Below are positions 30,017 to 41,800 of a DNA stretch of 64,000 nucleotides, in pieces. The stretch's first letter is position 1. The number at the start of each line of letters is the position of its first letter. The stretch comes from Larimichthys crocea. Its lineage: Eukaryota > Chordata > Actinopteri > Sciaenidae. Under the pieces are notes generated by a model that was not told where the DNA came from, did no database searches, and saw nothing but the letters and a program-made list of their open reading frames with translations. Position numbers and translations under genes: made by a program. Location of the stretch: contig NC_040011.1 of assembly GCF_000972845.2 (NCBI RefSeq), forward strand, positions 20,599,809-20,663,808, read 5' to 3'.

Positions 30017-30059
30017 ATATAAACCAGTGACCGTATGGACTATATGCACAGCGTTGGAG

Positions 30060-31740
30060 TAATTCCTAAGGAACTGGAGAGGGCAGCAATGCGCCATTAC
30101 AGAGTGTAGTCTGCCCACAGAAGAAGAAGCGGAGTCCAAATAAACGTATGTAAGTGGTTTAGAAAAGGTGATGCTATTGGCTGAAACACTAATTAAAGTT
30201 CATAGTTCAGAAAATCTATCAGCAGAGGCTAAGCAGCAAAGGAGTATTATGCTGGCACAAAAACACATGGGTTAATAAGAAAAACTATCTGGATCTTCCA
30301 TTCAGTATGATGAGTTAAGGGCCATCCCCAGCACCTGGCAGTCAGCGCCAGGGAAAGATGACATTTGCTACTCTATGTTAGATAACATGGATGACAGGTC
30401 ATTAGTAGTAATATTGAAATTAATCAACAGAGTATGGGATTTAGGGTAAGATTCCAGCTGCATGGAAGAACTCGGTTATAGTGCCAATTTCAAAACCAGG
30501 TAAAGTTGCATCAGATCCACCAAACTACAGACCTATTGCTCTTACATCTCAATTAGGGAAAACTATGGAAAAGGTGGTAATAGAGAGGTTGATGTATTTC
30601 ATAGAAAGCAGAGATTTATTTCCTTCATGTCAGAGTGGGTTTCGTTAAGTGGGAAATACAATGGACTCAGTATTGTGCTTAGAATCAGAAATGAGGAAAA
30701 CACAGACAAATAAAGAGATAGTGGTTGCTGTGTTTTTTGACATAGAGAAAGTGTATGTCATGTTGTGATAGGAAGGCCTGCTAATCAAACTGGACAAGTT
30801 GGGAGTGGGAGGGAAGATGTATAACTGGGTGTTGGATTTCCTGTTTGGGAGGACGATAGAGGTCAGAGTAGGGAAAGAGTACTCACCAGTATATATGGTT
30901 AAAAATGGAACGCCACAGGGGAGTGTATGCAGTCCAATACTCTTTAACTGTATGATTAATGACATATTTGAGGAGGTGGGGGGGGATAAGTAAATCATTA
31001 TTTGCTGATGATGAGGCATTATGGGTAAAGAATCAGAAATATCTGCAGAGGAAGCTGCAGGCAGCGGTTGATACAGTGGAACAGTGGGCAAATAGCTGGG
31101 GATTAAAGCTATCAGTTGCATGTTTTGCAAAATGCCACAAAGAAGTATGAATACAGATGGATAAAAAGAGCCAAAAGAGCAGCAAATGAAGAAGAGAACA
31201 ACAGATCATGCATCAGTGTACACAGTTGAACTCCTGGCTATCACGCTCACACTGAGATGGTTAGGAGGAGACAACAGAGCCAATACACCCATTGCATCAG
31301 TAAGCTGGGCAGTAGTAGTAGTCAGTAGTATTAAGACCATGAAGTCATGCAGGCAAGATCTAATCATGGAGATCCATCAAAGGCTATATGGACTTCATAA
31401 TGGGGAGGATGGTCTGTTTTTTTGTGGGTTCCTGCTCATGCAGGGGTTGAGGGCAATGAGGATGCAGACATACTCGCAGAACAGGCACTCAGGTCACAAA
31501 CAGTGAACAATATCCCACTAGGGAAAGCAGAAGGAAAGACAATTATTACAAAAGAAATGCAAAAGGTTTGTCAGGAATATTGGGATATAAATCAGACAGG
31601 AAGACGCTTAATAGCACACTGCACAGAACTGGTAAACTGGTAAATCCTGAATCTGTGCAGCATGTTCTTATGGAATATGAGAGAGAGAGAGGAGAGAACT
31701 AAAAGCAGCACTGCAAAGGGAAAAAGTGACCTTCACGGTA
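30060..31740 (+). pseudogene. Broken RNase H-bearing LINE (I/Nimb-like) ORF2
   Basis: A reverse transcriptase domain followed by RNase H, in several frames on the plus strand. RT landmarks in order: NYRPIAL (about 30523), QSGFR followed by an in-frame TAA (30646), NGTPQGS (30904-30924) and the catalytic FADD (31001-31012). A frameshift occurs at a G homopolymer around 30977-30985. Downstream, VYTVELLAITLTLRW (about 31216) and WVPAHAGVEGNEDAD (about 31422) mark RNase H, which points to the I superfamily. The 5' region 30085-30150 ends in GAAGAAGAAG-type sequence. Several stops and frameshifts make it non-functional. Confidence 0.8.
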
Positions 31741-31819
31741 GGGAACATGTTGCAATGTGAGGAAGTACTTGAGGGAAACAGGGTTAATGAGGGTTAATGA
31801 GGGTTTATATATATATATA

Positions 31820-32246
31820 GTCTCTCTCTCTCTGTCATCTACTGCTGCTCCCCCTCACTCCCTCAGATCTTCCTCCTTCATTCACCTGACTGTCCCCTCT
31901 GCCCGTCTCTCCACCATAGGGAGCAGAGCTTTCAGCCGCTCTGCTCCCCAGCTCTGGGACTCTTTACCTCTGTCATAAGGAACATCAACTCACTCTCACA
32001 ATTTAAGTCTACACTTAAAACCCACCTGTTTAAAATAGCCTTTTCCATCTGATTCAATTGCATTGTCCTATTTTAACCTGTTTTTAATGTTGTATTCTTG
32101 TAATTTGATACTTTTATGGTTCTTTTTTGTTTGATTCTGTGATTTGCTGTCTACTCTCATTTATTATAAGCTGTCCTTGGGTGACAGAAAGGCACCTATG
32201 AAATAAAATGTATTCTTCTTCTTCTTCTTCTTCTTCTTCTTCTTTC
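31820..32246 (+). mobile_element. L2/Rex-like LINE 3' end with (TTC)n tail
   Basis: The frame reads SRAFSRSAPQLWDSLPL, then (after a shift) the FKSTLKTHLF-type C-terminus characteristic of L2/CR1-type ORF2. The 3' UTR ends GAAAGGCACCTATGAAATAA and then a (TTC)n array at 32215-32245. It is 5' truncated and ends about 260 bp before the tm2d2 start codon. Confidence 0.75.
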
Positions 32247-32277
32247 GTCTATGATAGTATTATTAGTTATGATTAGT

Positions 32278-32284
32278 ATTATTA

Positions 32285-32317
<33 letters not shown>
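32278..32317. repeat. (ATT)n microsatellite
   Basis: About 12 ATT units directly upstream of the tm2d2 promoter region. Confidence 0.95.
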
Positions 32318-32321
32318 GTAC

Positions 32322-32425
32322 TACACTCCAGTCCGGTAGGTGGCGACAATGCATCTATAAGCGGGATGCCAGCCGCCAATCAAATCTAAAAGAAGAAGGA
32401 CGTCATACGCAGCTAGCTGAATGTC
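32322..32425 (+). promoter_or_regulatory. tm2d2 proximal upstream region with CTCF-like core
   Basis: Contains CCGGTAGGTGGCGACAATG, close to the CTCF core, followed by CCAGCCGCCAATCAAA (a CCAAT-type box, ATTGG on the other strand) and AAAAGAAGAAGGACGTCAT with a CRE-like ACGTCA. The arrangement resembles a dispersed teleost repeat that ends in GAAGAAG, so the tm2d2 promoter may be partly transposon-derived. Confidence 0.4.
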
Positions 32426-32507
32426 GCTGCTTACCATGAACGGCTGTTATGATTGTTCTGATTGTTATGATTGTTATGAGGATTAATGTAGTGTTCTGAG
32501 GCTGACA

Positions 32508-35500
32508 ATGATTTCAGTGAGCTACATCCTGCTGTGTGGACAGTTCCTGCTGCTGCTGACGGTGATTCTGTTACAATGTCTGGAAGGAATTCACTCCCAG
32601 AACTCGTCGACGACGGAGACTCCCGCTACTTCCCCCGGGCAGGGAGCCACGACGCTCCCGTTCAACAGCGAGCAGCCGCCCGAAGCACCGGACCTACCGG
32701 AAAGTACCAATTATACAGAGGCCTATGAGTACAGACCCCCGTCACCAGTGGTCCTCTGCAGCTACCTGTAAGTCACATTCACGGTAACGCTAGTCTGGTC
32801 TGTCGTTAAGCATGTCAGCTGACACAGCAGACTGTCAGAGATCTGGGAGAACAGTCAGTCCACGAACTCCCCACAGAATGTACCACTCCTGTGTGAATGT
32901 GTAACAATGCAGCAGCCAGTGTTTGTGCCCAGCCTGTTCATTAAAAGATGTATCCTATGAATAGGCCTTCATGCATGCTCTGCCTGTTGTGATTGTACCG
33001 TCTGTCTTTCTTCATTTAAAGGCCGGAGGAGTTCATCTACTGTCAGGACCCCGTGGATCATGCAGGCAACATGAGCGCCTCCGTGGAGATGGGCCATGGC
33101 TGTGTCGGGGTAAGTTTATTTATTTATTTATTTATTTTTACAGCATTTTATGTTGGTAATCACTCAAAATGAATTCATTGTCTGTTTTTTGTCTTCAGTG
33201 GGGTGGCCAGACGAAAAAAGAAGTGAACGTCACGCAGGTTATCTGCACCGCTCTTGATGGTATAGAGTGTGCCGGACCCAGAGAGTTCCTCAGAGGAGAT
33301 GTACCATGCATCAAGTAAGGCACAGACCACAGCCCCTCAAGACTATTCATTTTTACAGTTATGTTTGGAATGTAGTCCTTAAATGACTCATTTCTTCTTT
33401 GGCTCCACCAGTTAATGGCAGAGTAAAGCTTTCAGAGTTTTCATTAAGTCTGGACGTTATTTAAGTGTTTAAAATTCAAAGGAAAATACACAAAACAAAA
33501 TGCCTGAAATGTAGCAGACAGGAAACTAAAGTCAAAACTGTTCCATGATAAGTCCCCCCCAAATTAAATCTTTTATGAATATGTTTTCCCTTTAACTATC
33601 TGAGAGGCAGGATGACTGGGCATTGATGATGGCTTCATTTAAGATGTGTTGTTTGTTGTTAAGTTTGCTGACTTATTGTTAGTACTTGTTATCCGAACCT
33701 AGCGTCAGACTTTTTGAATTTCTACATCACTTCTACATAAATCACGAAGAGAGAGCAAGAGTGTGAGAAGTAAAAGTTCCAACCCAATAAGTGGCCATTC
33801 TTTAGGAATATGCACTGTATGTGTCCGTATTACTGACTCAAATGAAATATTAGGTAATCTCTGTTACAAGATAAGCTAAGATAGACTTTAATGATCCCAC
33901 ACTGGGAAAATTTGCTTATTGTAGCTCATATGCAGAAGGTTTATAATAAATTATTAGTACCGTAGTTTTCGGCCTATACGACGGTGCGGCACTCTCCAGC
34001 AGTAAACACAAAAGTGACGTGGGGAAAGATTATGCACCAAATAAGACACTAGTTTTGATTTTGATTTTGAACTGTCATTTTGCAGATCTTGCGCACACCC
34101 TCATCATGGAAAACACACGAGGAAATGCATATGATGCAGCTTTTAAGTTAAAGCCAATCGATCTGGCCATCTAAGAAGGAAATAGTGTTGGTGCCGTGCT
34201 GGTGCCGTACTGCCGATTTTCAGGCACAGTTTGAAAAAAAGCGTCTCAAAAACAAAAATCTTCGTGTACCGTCTTTCTGTGTAAATACCTCATGTTACAA
34301 CATGAAAACATGCGGCTCATATTCAAGTGCGGCCCGTATACATACAAAATTTATTCTCTTTTCAAATTTAGCTGGTGCGGCTTATATTCAGGTGCGCGCA
34401 ATAGTTAGAAAATTACGGTAAGTAGTAAGTAAGAAATATACAGAAAAAATCCTGAAGTCATGCTGATGTTGAAGTGTCTGACGGCTGTTGGAAAGAAGGA
34501 CTTGTGGCTGTCAGACTGTTCAACAGCAGCATGACTTTGTGACACAGATTTGTATAAATATATAGATACTGAGTCTGGTCTAATGACTATTCAGCTTTTT
34601 TTGAACAGTTATCTTCATTCATGTGCTGATATCTGTTTAGAGATGAGCAGAAATGTCTTCCTCGTCGCGCTCATGTATGAAGATGCTAATCAGATTGCAG
34701 AGGAAGTCTCAAATCTGTTTTCAAGATATCTGCTAGCTACACTAGAAACCTCCAAACATTGTTACACAGTAATTTTGATAACAATGCTGAACAATGAATT
34801 GTTTTAATATATTGAATTTAGAGCTGAAACTATTATTCACAGATTCAGTTTCAGCCCCTTAAATGTGAATGACCTCAGGCTTTGATACAATTACACATTT
34901 GGGCTGCAACAATGATTTGATTATTTTCATCATCAATTCATGCTGATTATTTTCTAGGTTAATTGATTAGTCATTTAACCTATAAAATGTTTGTTTGTAC
35001 GTACCATCAATGCTGAAATATGACACAAGATGATGCATCCTGTAAAATAAATGTGTGCTATTAGTGTAATTGAAATGGATGGAAATGTGAAGCCGGCAGA
35101 GACTGAATACAGCATACAGAGTTCAGATGGAGACACGAGTACTGAGGCTAAAAATGAGACTTCCCTTCTCATACATACATGCACTGTAGCAGGACGTATT
35201 ATATCCAGTAACTGACCCAACTCATTCAGATGTAAGTCTGTGGTCTTCACCACTAGAGGGCAATGTTCACACATGTATAGAAGCATCACTTTACTTTGTA
35301 TTTGTCATGGTGTGATGCTGTTCTCCCAGCATCTCTCTGCATTCATCAGCACATGAGTGTTACTGCATCGAGATCAGACACAATCAAAGCAGCTCCTGTA
35401 CAAGGACACTACTGCAATAGGCATATGCTAAATACTACATGAGGCTTGTTCCGTTCAGACAGTCTCCACCCAGGATATCGCTCTTCACTACACTAAGGTC

Positions 35501-35865
35501 TTAGTTCATTGTATTGATATCATGGTATTGGTGTTAGAATGAAATGTCCATCGTTCACTTGAACTCTTATTTGCACAGTTCTCTTTACATTTTGTCCCAG
35601 CTGACGTTAAATGGTCTTAAATGGCCCCCTGTACTGTTTTCTGTTGTGCAGATACACAGGACACTATTTCATCACCACACTGCTGTACTCCTTCTTCCTG
35701 GGCTGTTTTGGCGTTGATCGTTTTTGCCTGGGCCACACCGGCACTGCCGTTGGGAAGCTGCTCACCCTGGGAGGCCTGGGAATCTGGTGGTTTGTGGACC
35801 TGATCCTGCTCATCACGGGCGGCCTGATGCCCAGCGATAACAGCAACTGGTGTACCTACTACTGA
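32508..35865 (+). CDS. tm2d2: TM2 domain-containing protein 2, 4 exons, 225 aa
   Basis: Two-pass membrane protein of the TM2D family (TM2D1-3, linked in other animals to Notch signalling and neuronal maintenance); molecular role not settled. Exons 32508-32767, 33022-33109, 33199-33314, 35652-35865, all GT-AG, frame closed. Residues 1-31 form a strongly hydrophobic signal peptide. The luminal part carries NXS/T sites (NSST, NYT, NMS, NVT) and a conserved cysteine pattern ([31 protein letters not shown]). The TM2 domain starts at about residue 156 with two helices joined by the DRF motif at 177-179. It ends NWCTYY. Human TM2D2 is 214 aa. The stop is followed by a long 3' UTR. It is convergent with htra4, as in human 8p11. 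Confidence 0.96.
33865..34520 (+). repeat. SINE-like dispersed repeat split by a MITE
   Basis: The left part (AAGATAGACTTTAATGATCC, CACACTGGGAAAATTTGC) and right part (AAGTAAGAAATATACAG, then GCTGTTGGAAAGAAGGACTT) belong to one common teleost repeat. It is interrupted at 33958-34420. Its left part matches the fragment at 9455-9545. It lies in tm2d2 intron 3. Confidence 0.55.
33958..34420. mobile_element. MITE with TACCGTA...TACGGTA inverted termini, nested in a repeat
   Basis: A 463-bp element starting TACCGTAGTTTTCGGCC and ending GAAAATTACGGTA, so the ends are inverted repeats with one mismatch in the first 13 bases. The internal GCGGCTCATATTCAAGTGCG and GGTGCGGCTTATATTCAGGT motifs are the familiar signature of this teleost MITE family. 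The TSD is not clear from the flanks (TTAG and AGTAG). Confidence 0.75.
35250..35263 (+). promoter_or_regulatory. CTCF-like motif in tm2d2 intron 3
   Basis: CCACTAGAGGGCAA fits the CTCF core CCASYAGRKGGCRS at 13 of 14 positions. It is isolated and non-repetitive in context. Binding is inferred only. Confidence 0.4.
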
Positions 35866-37474
35866 GTCAGACAGCAGAGAGTGACTGAGGACTCTTCACA
35901 GCATGTTAAATATTGAGAACTCCGGGGATTCGGCTTCAGTTTGCGGATATGACTCTGTGAGCTCCAAGAGGATTTACAGCTCTGCTGTGCAAAGTGGAGT
36001 CCAGGGACCTCCTGAGGACTCTACACGGCTCACAGGACCCTTGAGAAAAACTAATTAGATTTGAATCTAGTCTAAGTCACCAGAAATGTTCCTACTTTGA
36101 GAACACACAAGAACAACTACTGTACTCAGCTCTCAGCAGAACTGTCAGCTAAGGTCATGTTTCATAGCTGTAGTTCAGTTCATGTGGAACAAACACTGAT
36201 ACGGCCCCACACGCACCTGTTTTAACTGATGGATTAGGCAAAATTACTGCACTCATGGTGGCATGCATGTGTTACCATGGTTACCAAATGATTAATTTCT
36301 ACATTGCTTCTAAGACAGTTGATCAGTAGATGAGTTTAATATTTGTCCAGCTTGTTGCATTGCTGTCATTGTTGCCAGCCAACGTCCAGATAACAAACAT
36401 AAAGTTCCTCAAGTGAAATGAAGCACCGCTGTGTCCGTGTGTGTCCGTGTGTGTCCGTGTCCGCTCTGTGTGGGAATCAAAAGTTTTGGGATTTGATGAA
36501 TGTCCTGCGGAAAAATACAATTCAGTTGACATGTACATTGCAGTCCATGTTTTCTGCAACTTACACACACATGCACACGCATGCTGCAGAGTGATACAGC
36601 CTCGTTGACAGTCACTGCTCACATACTTAATATTTCATACTGACCAAGAATCCTCCGCTTTAGTTAAACTCTGCGCATTGATCTTAGAAATATTCTGCAG
36701 TTTCCAGAGGGCAAAATCCTACACGGAGCTCTCATCATAGCTCTCCTTCTTCAAATTACCAAAGCACTCAGCTTTGACCCTTCACTGTCCGCCTCCGCTG
36801 GTGGAGTTCTGACTTCTGATTTTCTCTGCTGTTTTGATGCATTCCAACTACTCAGATTGATTAATGTTAGAGTTTAAAGCCAGGAGGAAGACTAGTCTAA
36901 AGACGGACAGTTTTCACATGAGTCACTTTAACGAGGTGATGATTTAGTGGTTTTCAGCATGAACTTGAGGAGAGCAGTAAATTCCATCACCTCTTTACAT
37001 TCAGGTGTAGTCTGAACCTGTTCAAATGTCTCCAACTAAACCAAACTTCCATCTTCATTGACTTTCTTCAGCTCGGCTTCCACTTTGTTACATTTCTGAA
37101 CTGGAGCTTTATGTTCTCTTTCATACAGTGAGCTGGTTTCATTATGTTAATGGCTCCACAAAACCCTTTTGACTTCTTTCACAATCCGACAGTTTGCAGT
37201 ATGCTGCCTTACAGAAAAATCTTTCCTCTTTATCGATTTTTGTTCGTTTTCATTCTCAAATCTCAATCCAGCTCTGTCTCAGTGTGAAAACAAACTGAAG
37301 CATTCTGTGTTCAGGCCTCTTTGAAGACATTGTAAAATAGTTTATGTACATGTATAGATTATTGATTCACCAAACAAATGCTTGACTTGGGAAATGCTTT
37401 ATATTCTTTAACTTCAGTCCACTCCACTATTTATTATGTGCATTATCAGTGTCTTATGTGACTTTATTTATGTA

Positions 37475-37480
37475 AATAAA
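37475..37480 (+). terminator. tm2d2 polyadenylation signal
   Basis: AATAAA about 1.6 kb past the tm2d2 stop codon, with GAGTTGCC following. The 3' UTR (35866 to about 37495) has several T-rich stretches and a TGTCCGTG minisatellite at 36430-36462, but no competing strong hexamer nearby. Confidence 0.6.
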
Positions 37481-37599
37481 GAGTTGCCAGTCGAGATAGA
37501 ATTGAGGTGATGTGATGAGTTAATGAAGGTTATAACAGACTGTTGTGATGCTGAGGCAGAATCTAAAGTGTCTCATGCTGTATTCTCACTCTTCACAGT

Positions 37600-37975
37600 T
37601 GTTACGACTCAATAAAAACTATCTGGAACATTGTGTTTTGAACATTTGTCTTACTTCTTGGATCCGAGTCATGAGTCCAGTCATGAGCTTTGGCTGGTTC
37701 AGGGTTTGTTTTTTGGGGTTCATCATTTCGCTCGAGGTCACCAACATGCAGTCTGGAGGAGCCAGACATCGTACCACCAATCATTTGATTAGTAAACGTC
37801 TCCACCTCGTCTACTCTGCCTCCAGAGCCTGTTGTCCAGTTGGTCCACTTTCAAAGGTGCAGTGTGAAAGTGAACCAAACCAAATGAAGGTGTGAAAATT
37901 TTCAGCATTCCCCGCCCAATCGGACCAAGTCCCCCGGACTATCCTGCGGTGTGAAAGAGCCCTTAAAGTGGAATG
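37600..37975 (-). repeat. Interspersed repeat between tm2d2 and htra4
   Basis: Contains GTGCAGTGTGAAAGTGAACC, GACCAAGTCCCCCGGAC and GCGGTGTGAAAGAGCCCTTA, a motif series shared by a known teleost MITE-like family. It occupies most of the short gap between the convergent genes. Confidence 0.4.
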
Positions 37976-38578
37976 TTTCCTATTCTTACTTGAAGTAAGA
38001 TTTCAGCTGCTCAATGGTTCATTTTAAATGAATGAATAATATTAATTTCTAAAAAAAAAAGTCATAGAGAACTAAATATGCCACACAACCTTTGAGGGAT
38101 TGTTTCATCCAAACAACTCAGTTGTTCATTTCCTTCATTCTTTCTTCCATATGAAGGCTGTATGGGCATGTCACTGTAGTTTGTGAAGACTGTAGTGTGT
38201 GTACAGCTGTGACTTGTTGCCTCAGTCAGAACATGATGTGTCTTGTTTCAGTCAAGAAATTAAACATTTGAGTAAAATACTGACTCTAGAAAGAAGCCAA
38301 GCAGCAGAGTCCATAATACACCAAATATATATTAACATGACGTGCACTGGCTGGTGTAGTTTTATCACAAAGGTTAGCTGCTGAAATCACTGCTGCTCAG
38401 TGTGTTTAGCTTATCAGTCAGTCTGATGAAATGTGAAGAGGAAAATATATAAATATAAATATAGCGAGATTAATACATAGATAGACACATAGACAAATTA
38501 TATACAAAGACCAAATGAATAGGAATGACAGAGTTACAAACTGGTCTGAGCTAAAAGACAAACACTTCTTTAAACTGA

Positions 38579-38584
38579 TTTATT
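38579..38584 (-). terminator. Candidate htra4 polyadenylation signal
   Basis: Minus-strand AATAAA (TTTATT on plus) 265 nt past the htra4 stop. If used, about 1.1 kb separates the ends of htra4 and tm2d2. Confidence 0.45.
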
Positions 38585-38848
38585 TAAATATTGTGAATTA
38601 AACAGTATTGTGTGTGTGACTTTACTTAATCTTTACATTATGTAAAAACTCTAAAACCGAATATCAGATTATTAGAATTGATAAAAGCAGCAAATGCTTA
38701 CATTTTATGAATCAGGATATGCATGTGGGAAGACTTTGTGCCCCACACTGCACCACATCTCTGGGTTCTCCCACCTGCCAAATCCCACTTTAAACCCTGA
38801 GAATAAGTTTTTTTTCTCTTTAATGGCTGACATTTACAGTCTGTGGTA

Positions 38849-41800
38849 TCAGTCACCCTCTTCAGGATAGATAATTACTGACACATCCTCGTCTTTTCGT
38901 CTCACCACCATTGAAAGTTCAGTGCTGCTCTGGATAGCTTCGCTCACTTCCTGCATGGTGTGGACGGGCTGTCCATTGATGTTGATTATGATGTCGTGAT
39001 TGATCAAGCCGGCGCTGTGGAGAAAAAACAACACCATGCATCACTCAGACATTAAGCCTCACTAAAAACAGAACCAGCCCAGCCAGGTAGACCTTAAACC
39101 CTCAGGCAAACATCATTGACCTTTAGACAAGCCTTCTCCTGTCAAACTCCTCCCCCCTCAAGAGACAAAGTAAACAATAGAAGTGGTGGAGTCATGGCTT
39201 TTTAATGCACTGCACTGCTTGACATTTACATTTGAGGCATTTACACTTGCTGATGATCTTATGCAGACTAATTAACAATACATGAACACTTTATTTAAAG
39301 ATTACAGTCTGATTTCACCAGACAAGGTGACAGTTTAGCATTGCCATGGTAACTTGTATGTTATGTTAATACTGTATTCTGTCCAAAGCTTCAGACTTCA
39401 ATGTGACTGGAGGCTGTGTTGGACCATTAAGAATATAGAAAGTCTAAAGACTCAGAGAGATAGATCCTGTCTTCACTAAAAGGAAGATGTCAGTGCATTG
39501 CCTGTGGAAAGCACAAGTATAATGAACAACCAGCCCACAGTTCAATCTACAGCCTTGAAAACTGCAGGGATGCTCTTATTCCACACTTTGGAAAATATCC
39601 AGAGGCCTCCAAATGGCTGTTCACAGCACTACTGTGTGTTTTGTAAAACCTAGTATCTAAACAAGCACTTACTGTGCATCATACCCATTAGCTTCAGGTA
39701 AGACTTTCTAATATAAAATACAACTCACTGGTGAAGTGTCTTTCTTTGAAACTTACCAACAGGAAAAAGACATATTTCATTTTTTAACATCTTTTTTGCA
39801 AGGGCTAACATTTTAGAGTGACCTTGGTTGGGCCAAAAATTCTCTGTGACAATGTGTCATAGAGAACATAGACTGCTAAATGATGAAGATTAATGATTAA
39901 TGTGTATTCTTTTACGCTCTTAGTGATGAACCCACACAAAATTATTACCCAACTCTGCACTACAGTGCATTTTAGTGTCTTTCAGCTCGTCTAGAATATT
40001 ATAGCTTTGGTATAGCCCAAAATTACGCTCTCACTAACATCATTTGAGTCATAGCAAACCTCTAATATACCCTCTGTAACCTACCTACCAAGCAAGAAAT
40101 GTTTCACAGATAATGTTAGTAACTGGTGAACATAGTGGCTAAATTATGTAAAGTCAGTTTGTTAATATAAAAATATTACTGCAGTTCTGGAGGTTAAGAT
40201 GAAGGTCTCCATAAACAGCAATAGTGTCAGGTTTTTACATTGAGCATTTGACAGGTAGATCAGATTTATAAGAAAAAGCCGATCATCAGCCACTATCAAT
40301 AACAAACATACAGTGTTATATTTTGCTTTTCTGAAACTGTGAACTCATTTGGCATTTCACATCACATATAGAGGAGAATGTAGCTGGATTCCTACCTGGA
40401 TGCAGCTGTTCCAGGTATTACTTCGTAAATGTAAACCCCCGAGCTCACATCTGGAAATTCAACCTTATGTTCCTTGAAATCTTGGATCAAACTGGAGTGG
40501 AGATAAAGGATTAAAGAAATTTAGAAAGAGTCTAGTCCAACTGAAACAAGTCAAACTGAAGAAAATGTTCCAGCCTTGACAGCTGCAGGGATGTTCTTAT
40601 TCCACACCTTGCAAAACATTCAGAGAACTCCAAATGTCACAGTGCTGCCGTTGCTTTTTGTAAAACCTAGTACCTATCCAAGTTCTTACTGTGCAACATA
40701 CTGATTAGTTCCAGGTAACACTGTCCAACTAAAAACTTACTGATGTAGTGAGATGGTATCTTACTTTGAAACACTAATGAGGGACAAAAACACTTTCACC
40801 CAACATGTATGCAAACATTCATGGTCACCAGAGGATGAATCTCAGTGACTTTTCCTCTAATGCAGTGTAGTCGACATTTGTGCTTTTGACTGAAGTGTTT
40901 TGACAATTGTTCTGTGGATTGCCATGACATTTAGTACATACATTCTCACAACAGCCAGAGGTGTTAGCTTGGCCAGAGACTAGACACCTTCCTAAAATGT
41001 GGTACTTCACACTTCTTCAAATGTTTACTTACGTCGGTGTGAGCTGGAGCATCCGCACACCTATGTATTTCTTCTTTTGTGCTCTATTTCCTAAAGGCAA
41101 ATGAATATTGGGATAATTTGAATGAATCAGTGAGATCATATAGTAATTCCCAGACACTGTGACTATATCTGCAACACATCAGATCCTGCTCACCGTTGAC
41201 TTGTCTGATGAATGATTCAGCGAGGAACTGGCGTATTCTGTCTGCAGGGATGGCAAAAGAGATACCTGCTGCCACTTTCAGAGTATTTATGCCTATTACA
41301 TCTCCATCCTGTTAAACAAACAATAGGAGGAGAGGGGTGAGATGGGCTTCATTGATTGCATAGCTTTGTTACCGCAGTGTAGTTATGGCTTTTGTCTTAC
41401 AATGCACGTGACATAGCTCATGGTCTGTTCAGTGTTATTTGTACCTACAACAAAAACCTGGGTTATTGTAGTCACTTATCTGTGTTTTCACAGTGAAGGA
41501 CGATTTATAAAATGCACTGTTGGAGTGGCAACCGTTCTTGAGAAAGAACAGAATTTTTAGGGAGAGAAAATTTGTGGCAACCTTGATAAATGAATGTACC
41601 ATCAGTATGATTTTATTCCACAGTAAGTTGTCCTAAAATACTGTGAGGGAGGCTTAATCTTGAACCTGAGGAAGCAGAATGAAGACTCTGGGTATTAAAT
41701 AAAACAGAATCATGACCTTAGTCCTCACTGTCATAAATAAAACAAAAAAGCAGAACAAATATGCAAATGCTTTGGTATTATCCCTTTAAATCCTCTTACC

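Noticed and set aside
30645..31130. 161-residue open frame on the minus strand
   Set aside because: Antisense of the LINE reverse transcriptase; low-complexity Ser/Pro/Ile content and no homology.
27500..32500. Search for adam9 next to tm2d2
   Set aside because: No metalloprotease, disintegrin or EGF-like exon was found on either strand; the interval is filled with transposon remnants.
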